A stretch of 64,000 nt of DNA from the NCBI GenBank assembly GCA_050185825.1, contig JBFWZA010000005.1:186001-250000 (forward strand), written 5' to 3'. Below, piece by piece: positions 27,493 to 37,160 of this stretch. A program made the position numbers and the translations under genes. The DNA comes from SZUA-309 sp050185825. GTDB lineage: Bacteria; Pseudomonadota; Gammaproteobacteria; Pseudomonadales; Azotimanducaceae. The notes beneath the pieces are model-generated. The model was not told the origin of the DNA, searched no databases, and saw nothing but the letters and a program-made list of their open reading frames with translations. The first letter of the stretch is position 1, and each line of letters opens with the position of its first letter.

Positions 27493-28653
27493 TTAACGGC
27501 AGTGCTGATGTGCACTAGGTAGGAGCGAAGCGATCCCGTCTATTATCCTCCCTGACGCTCGGCCATCGCCGTATGGATTCAATACACGAGCCATGGAGTC
27601 ATACGCCTGCTGATCATTCAGAAGCAGCCGTACCTGCTCCGTGATCAGTTTCCGTGATGTGCCCACCAGTCTGACGGTCCCGGCGTCAACCGCTTCGGGA
27701 CGTTCGGTCGTCTCCCGCATCACCAGAACGGGTTTACCCAGTGAAGGCGCTTCCTCCTGAACCCCACCAGAGTCAGTGAGAACCAGATCCGACCTGGACA
27801 TCAGCCACACGAAGGGTTCGTAGCTCAATGGCTCAATCAGCGACACGTTCTCAACCGGACCAAGGATGTCGTTGACCGGACGACGTACGTTGGGATTCAG
27901 ATGCACCGGATAGACGAAATCCCAGTCCGGTCGATCCGATGCAAGCTCTGCTATAGCCTGGCACAGTTCCACGAATCCGGGGCCGAAATTTTCCCGCCGA
28001 TGACCCGTCACCAGGATGATTCTTCGGGAGGGGTCAGATACCCGTGCCAATAGCGGTGCGCCGAACTCCGACTCCCAGTGGTCGGCTGGCCATTGCTCGA
28101 TGATGTCCCGAACGTACAGCAGGGCATCAATCACGGTGTTGCCCGTTACTCTGATCCTCTGATCCAGGGTGCCCTCGGCCAACAGGTTTGCCCGAGACCG
28201 TTCGGTGGGCGCGAAGTGAATGTCGGCCAGTCGGGACACCAGAGTTCTATTCGCTTCCTCGGGAAACGGCGCGCGAAGATTGCCGGTTCGCAGCCCCGCC
28301 TCGACGTGGCCTATTGGGATCGACTCATAAAACGCGGCCAGGGCACCCGCAAAACAGGTTGTCGTGTCTCCCTGAACCAGCACCCAATCGGGTTTTTCGC
28401 TCTTCAGGACATCTCTCAGTCCCAGCAACGCACGGCTGGTTACATCAAAAAGATCCTGCCCTGGCAGCATGATGTCCAGGTCATGTTCCGGTGTGATCGA
28501 AAACAGATGGAGTACCTGGTCGAGCATCTCCCTATGCTGAGCCGTCACACAGACGACCGACTGGAACCTATCGTCCGCTTCGAGTGCTTTGACGACGGGG
28601 GCCATTTTGATTGCCTCGGGTCTGGTACCGAATATGGAGAGCACCTTCTGCAT
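27493..28653 (-). CDS. wecB: UDP-GlcNAc 2-epimerase (non-hydrolysing)
   Basis: Interconverts UDP-N-acetylglucosamine and UDP-N-acetylmannosamine in the cytoplasm. The 386-residue length is typical. Signatures are 'FGTRPEAIKMAPVV' at the N-terminus, 'VQGDTTTCFAGALAAF', 'HVEAGLRTGNLRAPFPEE', 'VTGHRRENFG' and 'DSGGVQEEAPSLGKPVL' in the UDP site. The gene begins 2 bases after the stop of wecC, so the two act in one operon: WecB supplies UDP-ManNAc and WecC oxidises it to UDP-ManNAcA. The product is an acidic amino sugar for the exopolysaccharide or enterobacterial-common-antigen-like glycan. The start and flanking motifs are normal, with no lesions. Confidence 0.95.
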   Translation of the reverse strand: MQKVLSIFGTRPEAIKMAPVVKALEADDRFQSVVCVTAQHREMLDQVLHLFSITPEHDLDIMLPGQDLFDVTSRALLGLRDVLKSEKPDWVLVQGDTTTCFAGALAAFYESIPIGHVEAGLRTGNLRAPFPEEANRTLVSRLADIHFAPTERSRANLLAEGTLDQRIRVTGNTVIDALLYVRDIIEQWPADHWESEFGAPLLARVSDPSRRIILVTGHRRENFGPGFVELCQAIAELASDRPDWDFVYPVHLNPNVRRPVNDILGPVENVSLIEPLSYEPFVWLMSRSDLVLTDSGGVQEEAPSLGKPVLVMRETTERPEAVDAGTVRLVGTSRKLITEQVRLLLNDQQAYDSMARVLNPYGDGRASGRIIDGIASLLPSAHQHCR

Positions 28654-28655
28654 GG

Positions 28656-29864
28656 TCAGCCCAGAAATCCGCCGGTATCGATCACGATGGTTTCCTTCAG
28701 ATTTACAGCTCTGAGGCGCTTGAACTGACGATGATTGACGAGCAGCAGCAGGATATCGGCCTGCTCGACGACTTGCTCCCAGGGCGTGAGATTAAACTCC
28801 GAATGGCAATCGAGATTGGGCTCTGCGATCAATATGTTGCCGATGTTCTGACGCTGCAAGCACCTCACGATCTCAACGGAGGGGCTTTCCCTGAGATCGT
28901 CCACGTCCGCCTTGTATGCAAGTCCCAGGCAACCGATCGTTGGATGTTTGAATTTGTCTGCGCTCCTGAGGACTCGCTGAATAACCCAGTCCGGCTTGCT
29001 GTCGTTTACCTCGCGCGCCGTTCTTATCAGCCGGGCCAGCTCGGGATTCTTGGCGACAATAAACCAGGGATCCACCGCAAGGCAGTGGCCACCGACACCA
29101 GGACCCGGTTGAAGTATCTCGACTCGCGGATGTCTATTCGAGAGACCAATCAGCTCCCAGACATTGATGCCTTCCTGGTCACAGATGAGTGAGAGTTCGT
29201 TGGCGAATGCGATATTCACATCGCGGTATGCGTTTTCGGTCAGCTTCGCCATCTCGGCCGTTTTTGCGTCTGTTGCCAGCACCTCACCTCGAACGAACGA
29301 CTCGTAAAAAGCCACAGCGGCTTCGGTGGACGCATCGTTGATGCCGCCTACGATCCGATCGTTCTCAACGAGCTCAGTCAGAATTCGACCTGGCAACACA
29401 CGTTCAGGACAATGTGCTACATGCACGGAGCCATCGACGTCATGACCGTCCTTGCGTAGTAGGTGCGCAACGACATCCTCAGTGGTTCCTACCGGACTGG
29501 TTGATTCCAGTATCACCAGGTTGCCCGGCCGCACATGGGGTGAGATGGTTCTGGTGGCAGCTTCGACGTAGCTGAGATCCGGCTGGTGCCCGTCGGAGAA
29601 CGGCGTAGGCACCGCGAGGATGAAGATATCCGCTTCGCAGGGTTCGACACTGGCCCGCAGGTTTCCAGCCTGCACAGCGGACTTCACGAGGATATCGAGG
29701 TCCGGTTCGACGATATGAATACCACCGTTGTTGATCGTCTCGACCACGCGCGGATTCGTATCTACGCCGGTAACTTGAAACCCCTTCGTGCCCAGCAGCG
29801 ACGCCGTCGGCAATCCAATGTACCCGAGGCCCATCACGCAAATGGCTTTGTCAAACTTGCTCAT
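28656..29864 (-). CDS. wecC: UDP-ManNAc dehydrogenase
   Basis: Oxidises UDP-ManNAc to UDP-ManNAcA with two NAD+. A 402-residue UDP-sugar dehydrogenase with Rossmann motif 'GLGYIGLPTASLLG' (residues 12-25), 'LTENAYRDVNIAFANEL' in the central domain and the catalytic Cys261 in 'GVGGHCLAVDPW'. It has the C-terminal 'GLAYKADVDDLRESPS' signature. I call it WecC-type from its pairing with WecB and general similarity. Other UDP-HexNAc dehydrogenases (for example GlcNAc 6-dehydrogenase) share these motifs, so the substrate rests on context. AsnB lies 51 bases upstream, which hints that the uronic acid made here may be amidated. Confidence 0.9.
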   Translation of the reverse strand: MSKFDKAICVMGLGYIGLPTASLLGTKGFQVTGVDTNPRVVETINNGGIHIVEPDLDILVKSAVQAGNLRASVEPCEADIFILAVPTPFSDGHQPDLSYVEAATRTISPHVRPGNLVILESTSPVGTTEDVVAHLLRKDGHDVDGSVHVAHCPERVLPGRILTELVENDRIVGGINDASTEAAVAFYESFVRGEVLATDAKTAEMAKLTENAYRDVNIAFANELSLICDQEGINVWELIGLSNRHPRVEILQPGPGVGGHCLAVDPWFIVAKNPELARLIRTAREVNDSKPDWVIQRVLRSADKFKHPTIGCLGLAYKADVDDLRESPSVEIVRCLQRQNIGNILIAEPNLDCHSEFNLTPWEQVVEQADILLLLVNHRQFKRLRAVNLKETIVIDTGGFLG

Positions 29865-29915
29865 CTTCGCTTCACCTGGCAGGACCGTAAGTAATCCACG
29901 TAAAGTCCCCTAAAT

Positions 29916-31868
29916 TCAAGCGGTTAAGGAAATTTGATTACAAGCTGCTACAGGCACCTTACCGCTCATGATGCTGCCATCTACGAATACGCGGTACCAC
30001 GTTTCGAGGCACATGATGCTGAAAACCTGCTTGACGAACATGAACTCCCCATGATGCATCTGTTCACGTAATCGCCGGATGGCGCTGACATCGAATATTC
30101 CGCGGTTCGCTGTGGATTCATCGCTCAGCAGATCATTCACCATGTCCTGAAAGACCCTATGCTGGAAGTAGCCTTCCACCGGCACGTAAAAAGGCATCTT
30201 CCTTCGTTGCGCTGTGGGTGCCGGCAGTAGAGATCTGGCGTACTGTCTCAACAGATGCTTGCCGGTAAGCCCACGCAGCCGAAGGTTCTCAGGTAGCTGG
30301 TATGCAAACTCAATCACTTCGTGATCCAGGAAAGGCACCCTGCCCTCGATGGCGTGAGCCATACTCATCTTGTCCTGTCTCAGGAGCATGTTGTCCGGCA
30401 GCCAGTGGTCGAACTGCGTTTCCAACATGGCATTGAAAGGTTGCTGCGCGCTGGGAACCGCTGGGACCCAGGATGCCTCTGCTCCCGAGAGTTCATGAAC
30501 GAAGTCTGATGAATAGATACTCCCGAGGTCTCGCTCGTCAAACAACGAAATGAGATGATGGTACTGGCCGACCGGCGATCCTCCGTCGATGAGTTTCAGG
30601 AAATCAAGAGCTTTCTGCTTACCACGTTCACCGAGGTCCGCCGGATAGCGAAACAGCATGTTCATCAACGATGCAGGTACGGCTCGAGCCAGCGGATTAA
30701 CAAGTCCATTTCGAATCAATCTGGGGACTTTCCGATAGAGGTGACCACCGTGGATCACCTTGTGGAAGAGATAGCCGGCGAAAATCTCATCAGCTCCTTC
30801 GCCGGTCAGAATGACCGTAACCGCCTTTTTTGCAGCTTCGGACAGTTTGTACATCGGGATACTGATCGCATCACCTAACGGTTCATCCGAGTAGAAAACG
30901 ACTTCCGGCAAAAGAGCCATATCCTCTGCCCGGCACTCAACCTGATGATGATGACATCCTAGCCTACGTGCCGTTTCCGCCGCCAAGGTCAGCTCGTCAT
31001 GCTCGTAGTCGAAGCCAACGGAGAACGTTTCCACAGGCGCCTGAGTGATATTTGCCATCATGGCGGTAATAACGCTGGAATCTACTCCACCACTCAGATA
31101 GGCGCCGAAGGAAACATCCGTGATCAAGCGTCGGCGAACGCTGCGTTCCAGGACCTCACGCAGTCCATCGAGCCATTCATCCGCGGTTCTGACAGGCGAT
31201 TGCGTGTTGACCGGCGGGGACCAGTATTTTTGTATGGTGGTCCGCCCGTTGCGAAACGTCATGAAGTGACCAGGAGGCAGCCTCCGGCAACCATCGAACA
31301 TCCCGGAACTACCTGGCAGATAACGATAGCGCAGATAGTCGTCGATATGATGGGGATTGATCGTGCGCGACCAGCCGGGATGCGCGAGCAATGCTTTTGT
31401 CTCTGAAGCGAACAGCAACTCTCCGTTCAACTCGAGATAATACAGAGGTTTGATTCCCACGCGATCTCGAGCCAGGAAGAGCTCATTTCTCTCCGCGTCC
31501 CAGATGGAGAAAGCGAACATGCCATTGAATCGCCTTAGTGCATCACTACCCCAACGGCGATAGGCGTGTAGCAGCACTTCCGTATCAGAAGCAGTTCTGA
31601 AGACATGGCCGAGTTTCCGGAGGTCTTCTCGAATCTCCCGGTAGTTGTAGATCTCTCCGTTGAATACGATCGATAGCTTGCCATCCTCGCTGACCATGGG
31701 CTGATGCCCATTAGCGAGGTCGATGATGCTGAGTCGCAGATGGCCTAGCGAAACACGATCATTTTCGAACGAACCCCGATCGTCAGGCCCCCGATGGGCC
31801 AGCAGGTCCATCATGTTGTTCAGCAAACCAGCCGGTTGTGCGCCCGTAAATCCGCAGATGCCGCACAT
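29916..31868 (-). CDS. asnB: AsnB-type glutamine amidotransferase
   Basis: A 650-residue asparagine-synthetase-like enzyme. The N-terminal class-II glutaminase domain starts 'MCGICGF', with nucleophile Cys2, and carries 'LAHRGPDD', 'NGEIYNY' and 'SDTEVLLHAY'. The C-terminal synthetase domain has the ATP-pyrophosphatase loop 'LSGGVDSSVI' near residues 255-265 and 'LTGEGADEIFAGY'. In polysaccharide loci, paralogues of this family (including exosortase-A-associated amidotransferases) probably amidate sugar carboxylates rather than aspartate. Neighbouring wecBC make a uronic acid that could be the target. Its ATG shares one base with the TGA of the toroid-protein gene (TGATG), so the two are translationally coupled. 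Confidence 0.9.
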   Translation of the reverse strand: MCGICGFTGAQPAGLLNNMMDLLAHRGPDDRGSFENDRVSLGHLRLSIIDLANGHQPMVSEDGKLSIVFNGEIYNYREIREDLRKLGHVFRTASDTEVLLHAYRRWGSDALRRFNGMFAFSIWDAERNELFLARDRVGIKPLYYLELNGELLFASETKALLAHPGWSRTINPHHIDDYLRYRYLPGSSGMFDGCRRLPPGHFMTFRNGRTTIQKYWSPPVNTQSPVRTADEWLDGLREVLERSVRRRLITDVSFGAYLSGGVDSSVITAMMANITQAPVETFSVGFDYEHDELTLAAETARRLGCHHHQVECRAEDMALLPEVVFYSDEPLGDAISIPMYKLSEAAKKAVTVILTGEGADEIFAGYLFHKVIHGGHLYRKVPRLIRNGLVNPLARAVPASLMNMLFRYPADLGERGKQKALDFLKLIDGGSPVGQYHHLISLFDERDLGSIYSSDFVHELSGAEASWVPAVPSAQQPFNAMLETQFDHWLPDNMLLRQDKMSMAHAIEGRVPFLDHEVIEFAYQLPENLRLRGLTGKHLLRQYARSLLPAPTAQRRKMPFYVPVEGYFQHRVFQDMVNDLLSDESTANRGIFDVSAIRRLREQMHHGEFMFVKQVFSIMCLETWYRVFVDGSIMSGKVPVAACNQISLTA

Positions 31869-33568
31869 CAGGTTATCTCTCCGGAGTATTGCCCGGTTTC
31901 AGTTGCGATCGATGCTGCGGGAAAGAGCTTATTCTCTAACCTGAGTTCGGCGCCGCCAATCTGCAGGACTTCCGGGGCATCGGCAATGAGTTCGTTCGGG
32001 ACGAAGTAGCGGGCGGAACCCATGTGTATCGTCGTGAACTGTTCTCCTCTCCTCAGCTCGGTCAACCGGACCAGGTCGGAGCCCGTCAGATTGTCGCTCA
32101 ACACCAGTTGATCCTCGTCCCAGCACAGAACCCTTTCATACCGGATATCGAGCTCCGACTTGCGATAGATCAGAAATTTCACAAGCAGCGATTTCAACCA
32201 GTAGCTGATGTGCTTGAGTCGGCCAAACGTGAGGTTGAACACACGAAAGCCGATGAAGCGGACAGGTGCCATGACGGGTCGGGAAACACTAAAGAATCGA
32301 CCGCTGATTCGAATTTCACCTTGACGGATCTGCGTGGGTATGTCGTTCTGCTGCGTTTGACTGGAAACAATCTGTCCTGAGCCCAGACGCCCCACATAAC
32401 CACAGTCGCTCATCAACATCGAACCGTCAGGCCTGCTGAAGACTTTTAGTACCCCGCCTTTTTTCGTGCCGAAGAATGCACTGAATGTCCTGGTTTGTAT
32501 CTTGACGATTCCAGCAGCTGGAAAAATCAGGACCGGTTCAGTTGAAGGCGATAGCGCAGGAACCGATGGCACTGAACTGCTCGCCGCGCGGTGCGCAAAT
32601 ACGTAGTTGTTCAGCATGGGGTATAGGTTGTAGACGTCAACCGATTTCACACCGACCGAACGATGAGTCTCCACGCCACTTGCCATGTGTGCGGCAATCC
32701 AGACCGCACTCCTGCAGTAGGCTGCTGACATCTCGTAGGCAGCCGGGTAGTATGTTTGAGTATTGCGCGATGCATACTCGCCACTGTAGCTGCCGTCGGG
32801 ATGAACGAAATTGGCGGCGAAATCATTGGCCTTTCTCAGCGATTCGACCAAACGCTCATCGGGGACGAGCTCGTTGCACCTAGCAAGATAGAATGAGCCA
32901 TGCGTCTGATAACCGGGATCCGCCCCACCGTACTCCTCATACCACCCTTCATCTGATTGATGGGCTAGTATCTTGTCGAGGAAGTATGCCCCTCTCTCCA
33001 GATAACGAACTTCGGAACACATCGTCCCTGCGTGCAACAGCGCACCGGCTGCGGCAGCGAGGTGATTGGACAGAAATCCGTGCGTCTCATCGTTGACCGT
33101 CAGCCAGTCGGCGGCTCTGGACACACCTGACAGCAACTCGTCCTCAAGCTGAGGAAGTGCATCGTGTGCACTCAGCGTTCGCCAGGCTTCAGCCACATAG
33201 AAGGTCGAGAAGCTGGTCGCAGCGAGGGAGCGCTCAAACGGATATGCCTCGTCGAAATCACCTGCTGGTCTTTGAATACGGAGCCAGAAGCGCAGTGCGC
33301 ATTCAATCCATCTCAACAAGGCAGGGTTTCGAGCGTACTCGGCTTCTGAATCCAGTCCCGACCACACATATGCCAGAGCACATACCCCTTCCTGAAATCG
33401 CGCACCCGGGAAGTCCGTGAACTTCCACGACCAATATGTTCGATCCATGCAACCGGATGTACGGCTGAAAGTTTCACGGTCGATCATTCCGATCACACGA
33501 GGTATTTTATCGAGAATGTGTTGTGCGTAGAGTGCAACTCGATCTTCAACTTTCAGAGGAGCTAACAC
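31868..33568 (-). CDS. (alpha/alpha)-toroid protein, heparinase-like layout
   Basis: A cytoplasmic protein of 566 residues with no signal peptide. Residues from about 40 to 330 are mostly helical with repeated aromatic and small residues ('DFDEAYPFERS', 'DEGWYEEYGGADPGYQTHG', 'YYPAAYEMSAAYCRS'), as in (alpha/alpha) toroids. Residues from about 350 to 560 look like beta-sandwich ('MLMSDCGYVGRLG', 'GEIRISGRFF', 'RYERVLCWDEDQLVLSD'). This is the domain order of heparinase II/III and related lyases, but I cannot identify catalytic residues and lack of export argues against an outside lyase. It overlaps the upstream membrane protein by 7 bases and AsnB by 1, so it is probably needed stoichiometrically with AsnB. 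Function inferred only. Confidence 0.6.
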   Translation of the reverse strand: MLAPLKVEDRVALYAQHILDKIPRVIGMIDRETFSRTSGCMDRTYWSWKFTDFPGARFQEGVCALAYVWSGLDSEAEYARNPALLRWIECALRFWLRIQRPAGDFDEAYPFERSLAATSFSTFYVAEAWRTLSAHDALPQLEDELLSGVSRAADWLTVNDETHGFLSNHLAAAAGALLHAGTMCSEVRYLERGAYFLDKILAHQSDEGWYEEYGGADPGYQTHGSFYLARCNELVPDERLVESLRKANDFAANFVHPDGSYSGEYASRNTQTYYPAAYEMSAAYCRSAVWIAAHMASGVETHRSVGVKSVDVYNLYPMLNNYVFAHRAASSSVPSVPALSPSTEPVLIFPAAGIVKIQTRTFSAFFGTKKGGVLKVFSRPDGSMLMSDCGYVGRLGSGQIVSSQTQQNDIPTQIRQGEIRISGRFFSVSRPVMAPVRFIGFRVFNLTFGRLKHISYWLKSLLVKFLIYRKSELDIRYERVLCWDEDQLVLSDNLTGSDLVRLTELRRGEQFTTIHMGSARYFVPNELIADAPEVLQIGGAELRLENKLFPAASIATETGQYSGEIT

Positions 33569-34554
33569 TGCGGCTCCTCCGCCAGCTGTCTCGTCGGACG
33601 TTTATATGTGAGGTAAAGGAGAGCGCCTACTCCTGCCCAGACGAGTAGTGCAAACCGTTGAAGAAGGGCAACCACAGCTCCTTCCTCCATACCCAATCCG
33701 AGAAACAGTACTGCATAGATGGCTTCCGCCGTTCCAATTGCCCCAGGAGGGTTGATCGGGATAGCCATGAGCAGATGTGCTGTAGGAATGATCAACATGA
33801 GCACCAGCCAATCGGAGAAACCGGGAACTACAGACACGGTCAACCAGTAGTTGTTGACCACGATCAGAACCTGTATACCCAAAGAAAGCGTCAGGGAGAG
33901 CAAAAGAAGTTGCCGATGACTACCATACGTGTTCAGCGCTTCATCAACGTTCTCGAGCACCCTGTTCAATCTCAGCTTTCTGGTCAAGCTCGCCTGGAAG
34001 AGCCGCCGCTTGTGCTTCCCGGGCATCAACACATACACGAGAAATCCGACAATCAGGACCGCGGTACCCGCAGCAGCTCCCAGAACGATCCATGACAGTT
34101 GCACCTGATGAGCAAGAAATCTCAGATTGAGCGGCCAGACGAGAGTCACAAGGAGCATGACACCCAACAGACCGAAAATACGATCAACGATTACCGACAG
34201 TATGGCGGGGGTTCGAGCTTTCGGATTGTCCGAGGCTACGAGATAGCCGCGATAGAGATCGCCCCCTGTTGAGCCCACAACGAACTGATTGAACAGATGC
34301 CCGATGAAGGTCATCGCGAGTACTTCTCGAAGACGATAGCCGAGGCCCTGAGACGCAAGTAGCCACTTCCATCGAATCCCCCCCAATGCGAGAGAAGATC
34401 CAAATCCGAGGAGTGCGAGCACGAACCAGATCCAGCCGTCTCGAAGACTGGCGAAGAGACTCAGATCGAGGTAACCGCTGCGGAGCAGCCAGATTAAAAG
34501 AACAACGGCGACCGCAAGCTTAGCAAACGTCGTAGCCGCGGAGCGCATTTCCAT
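33562..34554 (-). CDS. UPF0104/AglD-type membrane protein
   Basis: A 330-residue polytopic membrane protein with about eight hydrophobic helices, matching the lysylphosphatidylglycerol-synthase transmembrane (UPF0104, AglD2-like) family. Family landmarks are 'LAMTFIGHLFNQFVVGSTGG', 'VDRIFGLLG' and 'PINPPGAIGTAEA'. Members are found with polyprenyl-phosphate sugar systems and are thought to move lipids or lipid-linked sugars, but the reaction is not settled. Here it sits two bases after the deacetylase-carbamoyltransferase fusion and close to a DPM1-like GT2 and a GT39 transferase. That fits a role in flipping or handling the polyprenyl-linked donor (inference). Confidence 0.75.
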   Translation of the reverse strand: MEMRSAATTFAKLAVAVVLLIWLLRSGYLDLSLFASLRDGWIWFVLALLGFGSSLALGGIRWKWLLASQGLGYRLREVLAMTFIGHLFNQFVVGSTGGDLYRGYLVASDNPKARTPAILSVIVDRIFGLLGVMLLVTLVWPLNLRFLAHQVQLSWIVLGAAAGTAVLIVGFLVYVLMPGKHKRRLFQASLTRKLRLNRVLENVDEALNTYGSHRQLLLLSLTLSLGIQVLIVVNNYWLTVSVVPGFSDWLVLMLIIPTAHLLMAIPINPPGAIGTAEAIYAVLFLGLGMEEGAVVALLQRFALLVWAGVGALLYLTYKRPTRQLAEEPQC

Positions 34555-34556
34555 GA

Positions 34557-37160
34557 CTATCTCGTAGCTATCCGGGCAAGGAAAGGGCCAATTGCCAGGT
34601 AGTCCAGACGGGATGCAAGAAAAGCCCTCACGGCATCTTCTGGGGTGCAGACAATTGGCTCCTCATGCATGTTGAAGCTTGTGTTCACCAGCAGCGGGAC
34701 ACCTGTCAGCGCTTCGTAGCACTCGAGGATTTTTGTCATTCGGGGATTGATCTCCTCATTGACCAGCTGTGGTCTGGCGGTTCCATCAACGTGCACGACC
34801 GCGGGACAGTTCTCCTTCGTGAAGTCCGTGCAACCTAGGATCACAGTCATGAACCGGCAAGCATGTTCCATGCCGTTGGCGCCAATGAATAGCTTGTCTA
34901 CTGCCCGCTCGAGAGCGACAGGGGCGAATGGCATGAACTCGGTTCTACCCAGCCTTTCGTTCAACCACTGGTTAGCGCCTTTCTCGGCAGCCGAATACAG
35001 AATAGTGCGGTTGCACAGGGCTCTAGGGCCAAACTCCATCCTCCCATCGAAGCGGGCTATCACGTTTTTCTCCGCCAGCAACTCGGCAACGCACTGTTCG
35101 AGATCCGTCGGTCGTTCATAGCTGATCCCGTCCGAAGCTGCGTCATCTAACGCTGCCTGAACACGAGCGTCTGTGAAATCCGGACCCCAGTAGACGTTGT
35201 TGAACGGCGTTGGCGGAATCTGGAGAAACTCGAGTGCGGCCCCGGAACTCAAACCACCGTCCCCCATATTGGGAAACACATAAACGTTCTCAAAGCCGAG
35301 CTCGCTGTAGAGATGGCTGTTCAGCTTCACGTTTGCAAACACACCGCCGGCCAGACAGAGATTCAGGCACCCGGCTTTCTCGGCGAACGGCTTTACGAGC
35401 CTGGTCATCTCTTCTTCCAGCAGATGCTGGAAAACAGCGGCTACATCTTCGCGAGAGTATCCTTCGACCAATTCAGCGAGTGGTTTCTTGTAGTTCCTGT
35501 AGCTCAATGCTTCGAAGAGATCCTGACCTTCTCTTATCTTCTTAAGAGAGAATCCTCGGACGATGCCTTCTGAATAAAATCGCTTGTCGAGCCGAAAATC
35601 CGCTCCGCTGGATCGTATGGTTGTCCTGACTCTTGCAAGCAGCTCAGGATTCAGCTTGCCGTAGCCGCTGAGACCGGTGATCTTTCCTTCATGACGATTG
35701 GCACGGAATCCCAGTAGCTGGGTGCATGCTGTGTAGAACTGACCGAACGAGTGCGGATAGGGGACGATGTGCTCGAGCTCCAGCTTGCCTGCTCGACCGA
35801 CTGACACGGAAACCGAGGTCTCGTCTCCAACGCCATCAGCCGTAACCACCAGAGCATCATCAAATGGTGCGCTTCGATACGCTGAGGCGGCATGACAGAG
35901 GTGATGGGGAACGTAGTGAATATCCGGTGAAATTCCGAATTCGTTCTTCAGATACTTGAGCACGTCGCGATAAAAGAGAGATCGCCAGTACGTAAAGGCC
36001 CTATAAAGAACTCTGTTGAAGTGAGGGAAGTAGTCGTTCCAGCCATGGAACTCCGAGGTATCGCGCCACTGATTTGCCAGCACCCTCTTGAGCAGTTTTC
36101 CCGGTGGAAGACCGGCGACGACAACGTCCGTGATGGATTGAGGATCAATCGCAGAAACCCTTATAACTTCCGCGATGCTTTTCTTGGGTGGATACTTGGT
36201 GGAAAACTTCACCCGGTCCAGACGTTCTTCGCTGACGGCCGCAAGGCACTCGGAGCCTCTATAAAGTGCAGCGCTCGTTTCATGAGTTGCACTGACACCG
36301 AGCGTTAGTTTTTCGTTCTCTTTCAAGGCGTACTTCTCAATCAATACTTCTGTCGACGTTATCTCGTACGAGTTCTTCACCAGTCCGATGATTTCGCGGC
36401 AGGTTGTCAGTTTCGCTTCTGGAGGAAGATGAGACAGCGTAAAACGCTTCTGAAAAAAGGAGAGCTTCCCGCTATCGAGTGGACCCGAAAAATCAATCAG
36501 ATGAAACAGCAGGGTCAAGGGAACGCGCTTCTCAAGGTGGCGCCTCAAGCCTAGCTTGAAATAGCTGATTCCCAGCATGAGACTGTACGAGGGATGAAAT
36601 GGGAAAGGAGCCGGCGCGTACGCCGGCAGCGGGAGTTCCAGAAGATCGTTGCCCTGCAACGGGCGATGGGGTTCGTGTCGCAGACCGGATACACCCAAGA
36701 GGCGAGCGAATTTGGAAGTAGGAAAACTCGACGAATCGAATCGATAGCCTGCCTCGTCTATGAGCTCAAACGACTCTCTATCGATGGAGTAGTTCGGCGC
36801 TCGAAATCCTTGAACCGCTTGACCACTGAAGTCCTCGATCATCGCTTTGCTGTCGAAGATCTCTCGTCGCTTGGCTGTACGATCGAGCTGCTGAAGGTTC
36901 GCGTGGGTCACGCTATGGGATGCAAGCTGATGACCACGCTGAACGGCCTCGCGAATCAACGCTTTTTTTTTCGGCTGGAGCAGATCGGAGGCGATAGTAA
37001 ACAGTGTCGCACGCACCCGTGACTCTTCGAAGAGATCCAGCATGTTGCGCATACCGAACTCGAAGATACTGTCACCTCGGTGCGATTGGCGAGGCCAATC
37101 ATGCTGTGCGAATATCTGATCCGCTCCGTCGAGGTCGACATGAACGACGGCACTAGACAT
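34557..37160 (-). CDS. Polysaccharide deacetylase-carbamoyltransferase fusion
   Basis: A single 867-residue frame joins two enzyme families. Residues 1 to about 280 are a NodB-like carbohydrate esterase (CE4) domain: 'HVDLDGAD' with the catalytic/metal Asp region (residues 7-13), 'SHSVTHANL' with metal ligands His82 and His86, and 'GFRAPNYS' (118-125). Residues from about 284 to 867 are a NodU/CmcH-type O-carbamoyltransferase: 'GVSATHETSAALY', 'HHLCHAASAYRSAPF' near 418-432, 'LAGGVFANVKLN' and 'RMEFGPRALCNRTIL' near 705. It should N-deacetylate and O-carbamoylate a sugar, perhaps the same residue. No signal peptide, so it acts in the cytoplasm on lipid-linked or nucleotide sugar. It overlaps the GT2 upstream by 8 bases. 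Both domains look intact. Confidence 0.88.
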   Translation of the reverse strand: MSSAVVHVDLDGADQIFAQHDWPRQSHRGDSIFEFGMRNMLDLFEESRVRATLFTIASDLLQPKKKALIREAVQRGHQLASHSVTHANLQQLDRTAKRREIFDSKAMIEDFSGQAVQGFRAPNYSIDRESFELIDEAGYRFDSSSFPTSKFARLLGVSGLRHEPHRPLQGNDLLELPLPAYAPAPFPFHPSYSLMLGISYFKLGLRRHLEKRVPLTLLFHLIDFSGPLDSGKLSFFQKRFTLSHLPPEAKLTTCREIIGLVKNSYEITSTEVLIEKYALKENEKLTLGVSATHETSAALYRGSECLAAVSEERLDRVKFSTKYPPKKSIAEVIRVSAIDPQSITDVVVAGLPPGKLLKRVLANQWRDTSEFHGWNDYFPHFNRVLYRAFTYWRSLFYRDVLKYLKNEFGISPDIHYVPHHLCHAASAYRSAPFDDALVVTADGVGDETSVSVSVGRAGKLELEHIVPYPHSFGQFYTACTQLLGFRANRHEGKITGLSGYGKLNPELLARVRTTIRSSGADFRLDKRFYSEGIVRGFSLKKIREGQDLFEALSYRNYKKPLAELVEGYSREDVAAVFQHLLEEEMTRLVKPFAEKAGCLNLCLAGGVFANVKLNSHLYSELGFENVYVFPNMGDGGLSSGAALEFLQIPPTPFNNVYWGPDFTDARVQAALDDAASDGISYERPTDLEQCVAELLAEKNVIARFDGRMEFGPRALCNRTILYSAAEKGANQWLNERLGRTEFMPFAPVALERAVDKLFIGANGMEHACRFMTVILGCTDFTKENCPAVVHVDGTARPQLVNEEINPRMTKILECYEALTGVPLLVNTSFNMHEEPIVCTPEDAVRAFLASRLDYLAIGPFLARIATR

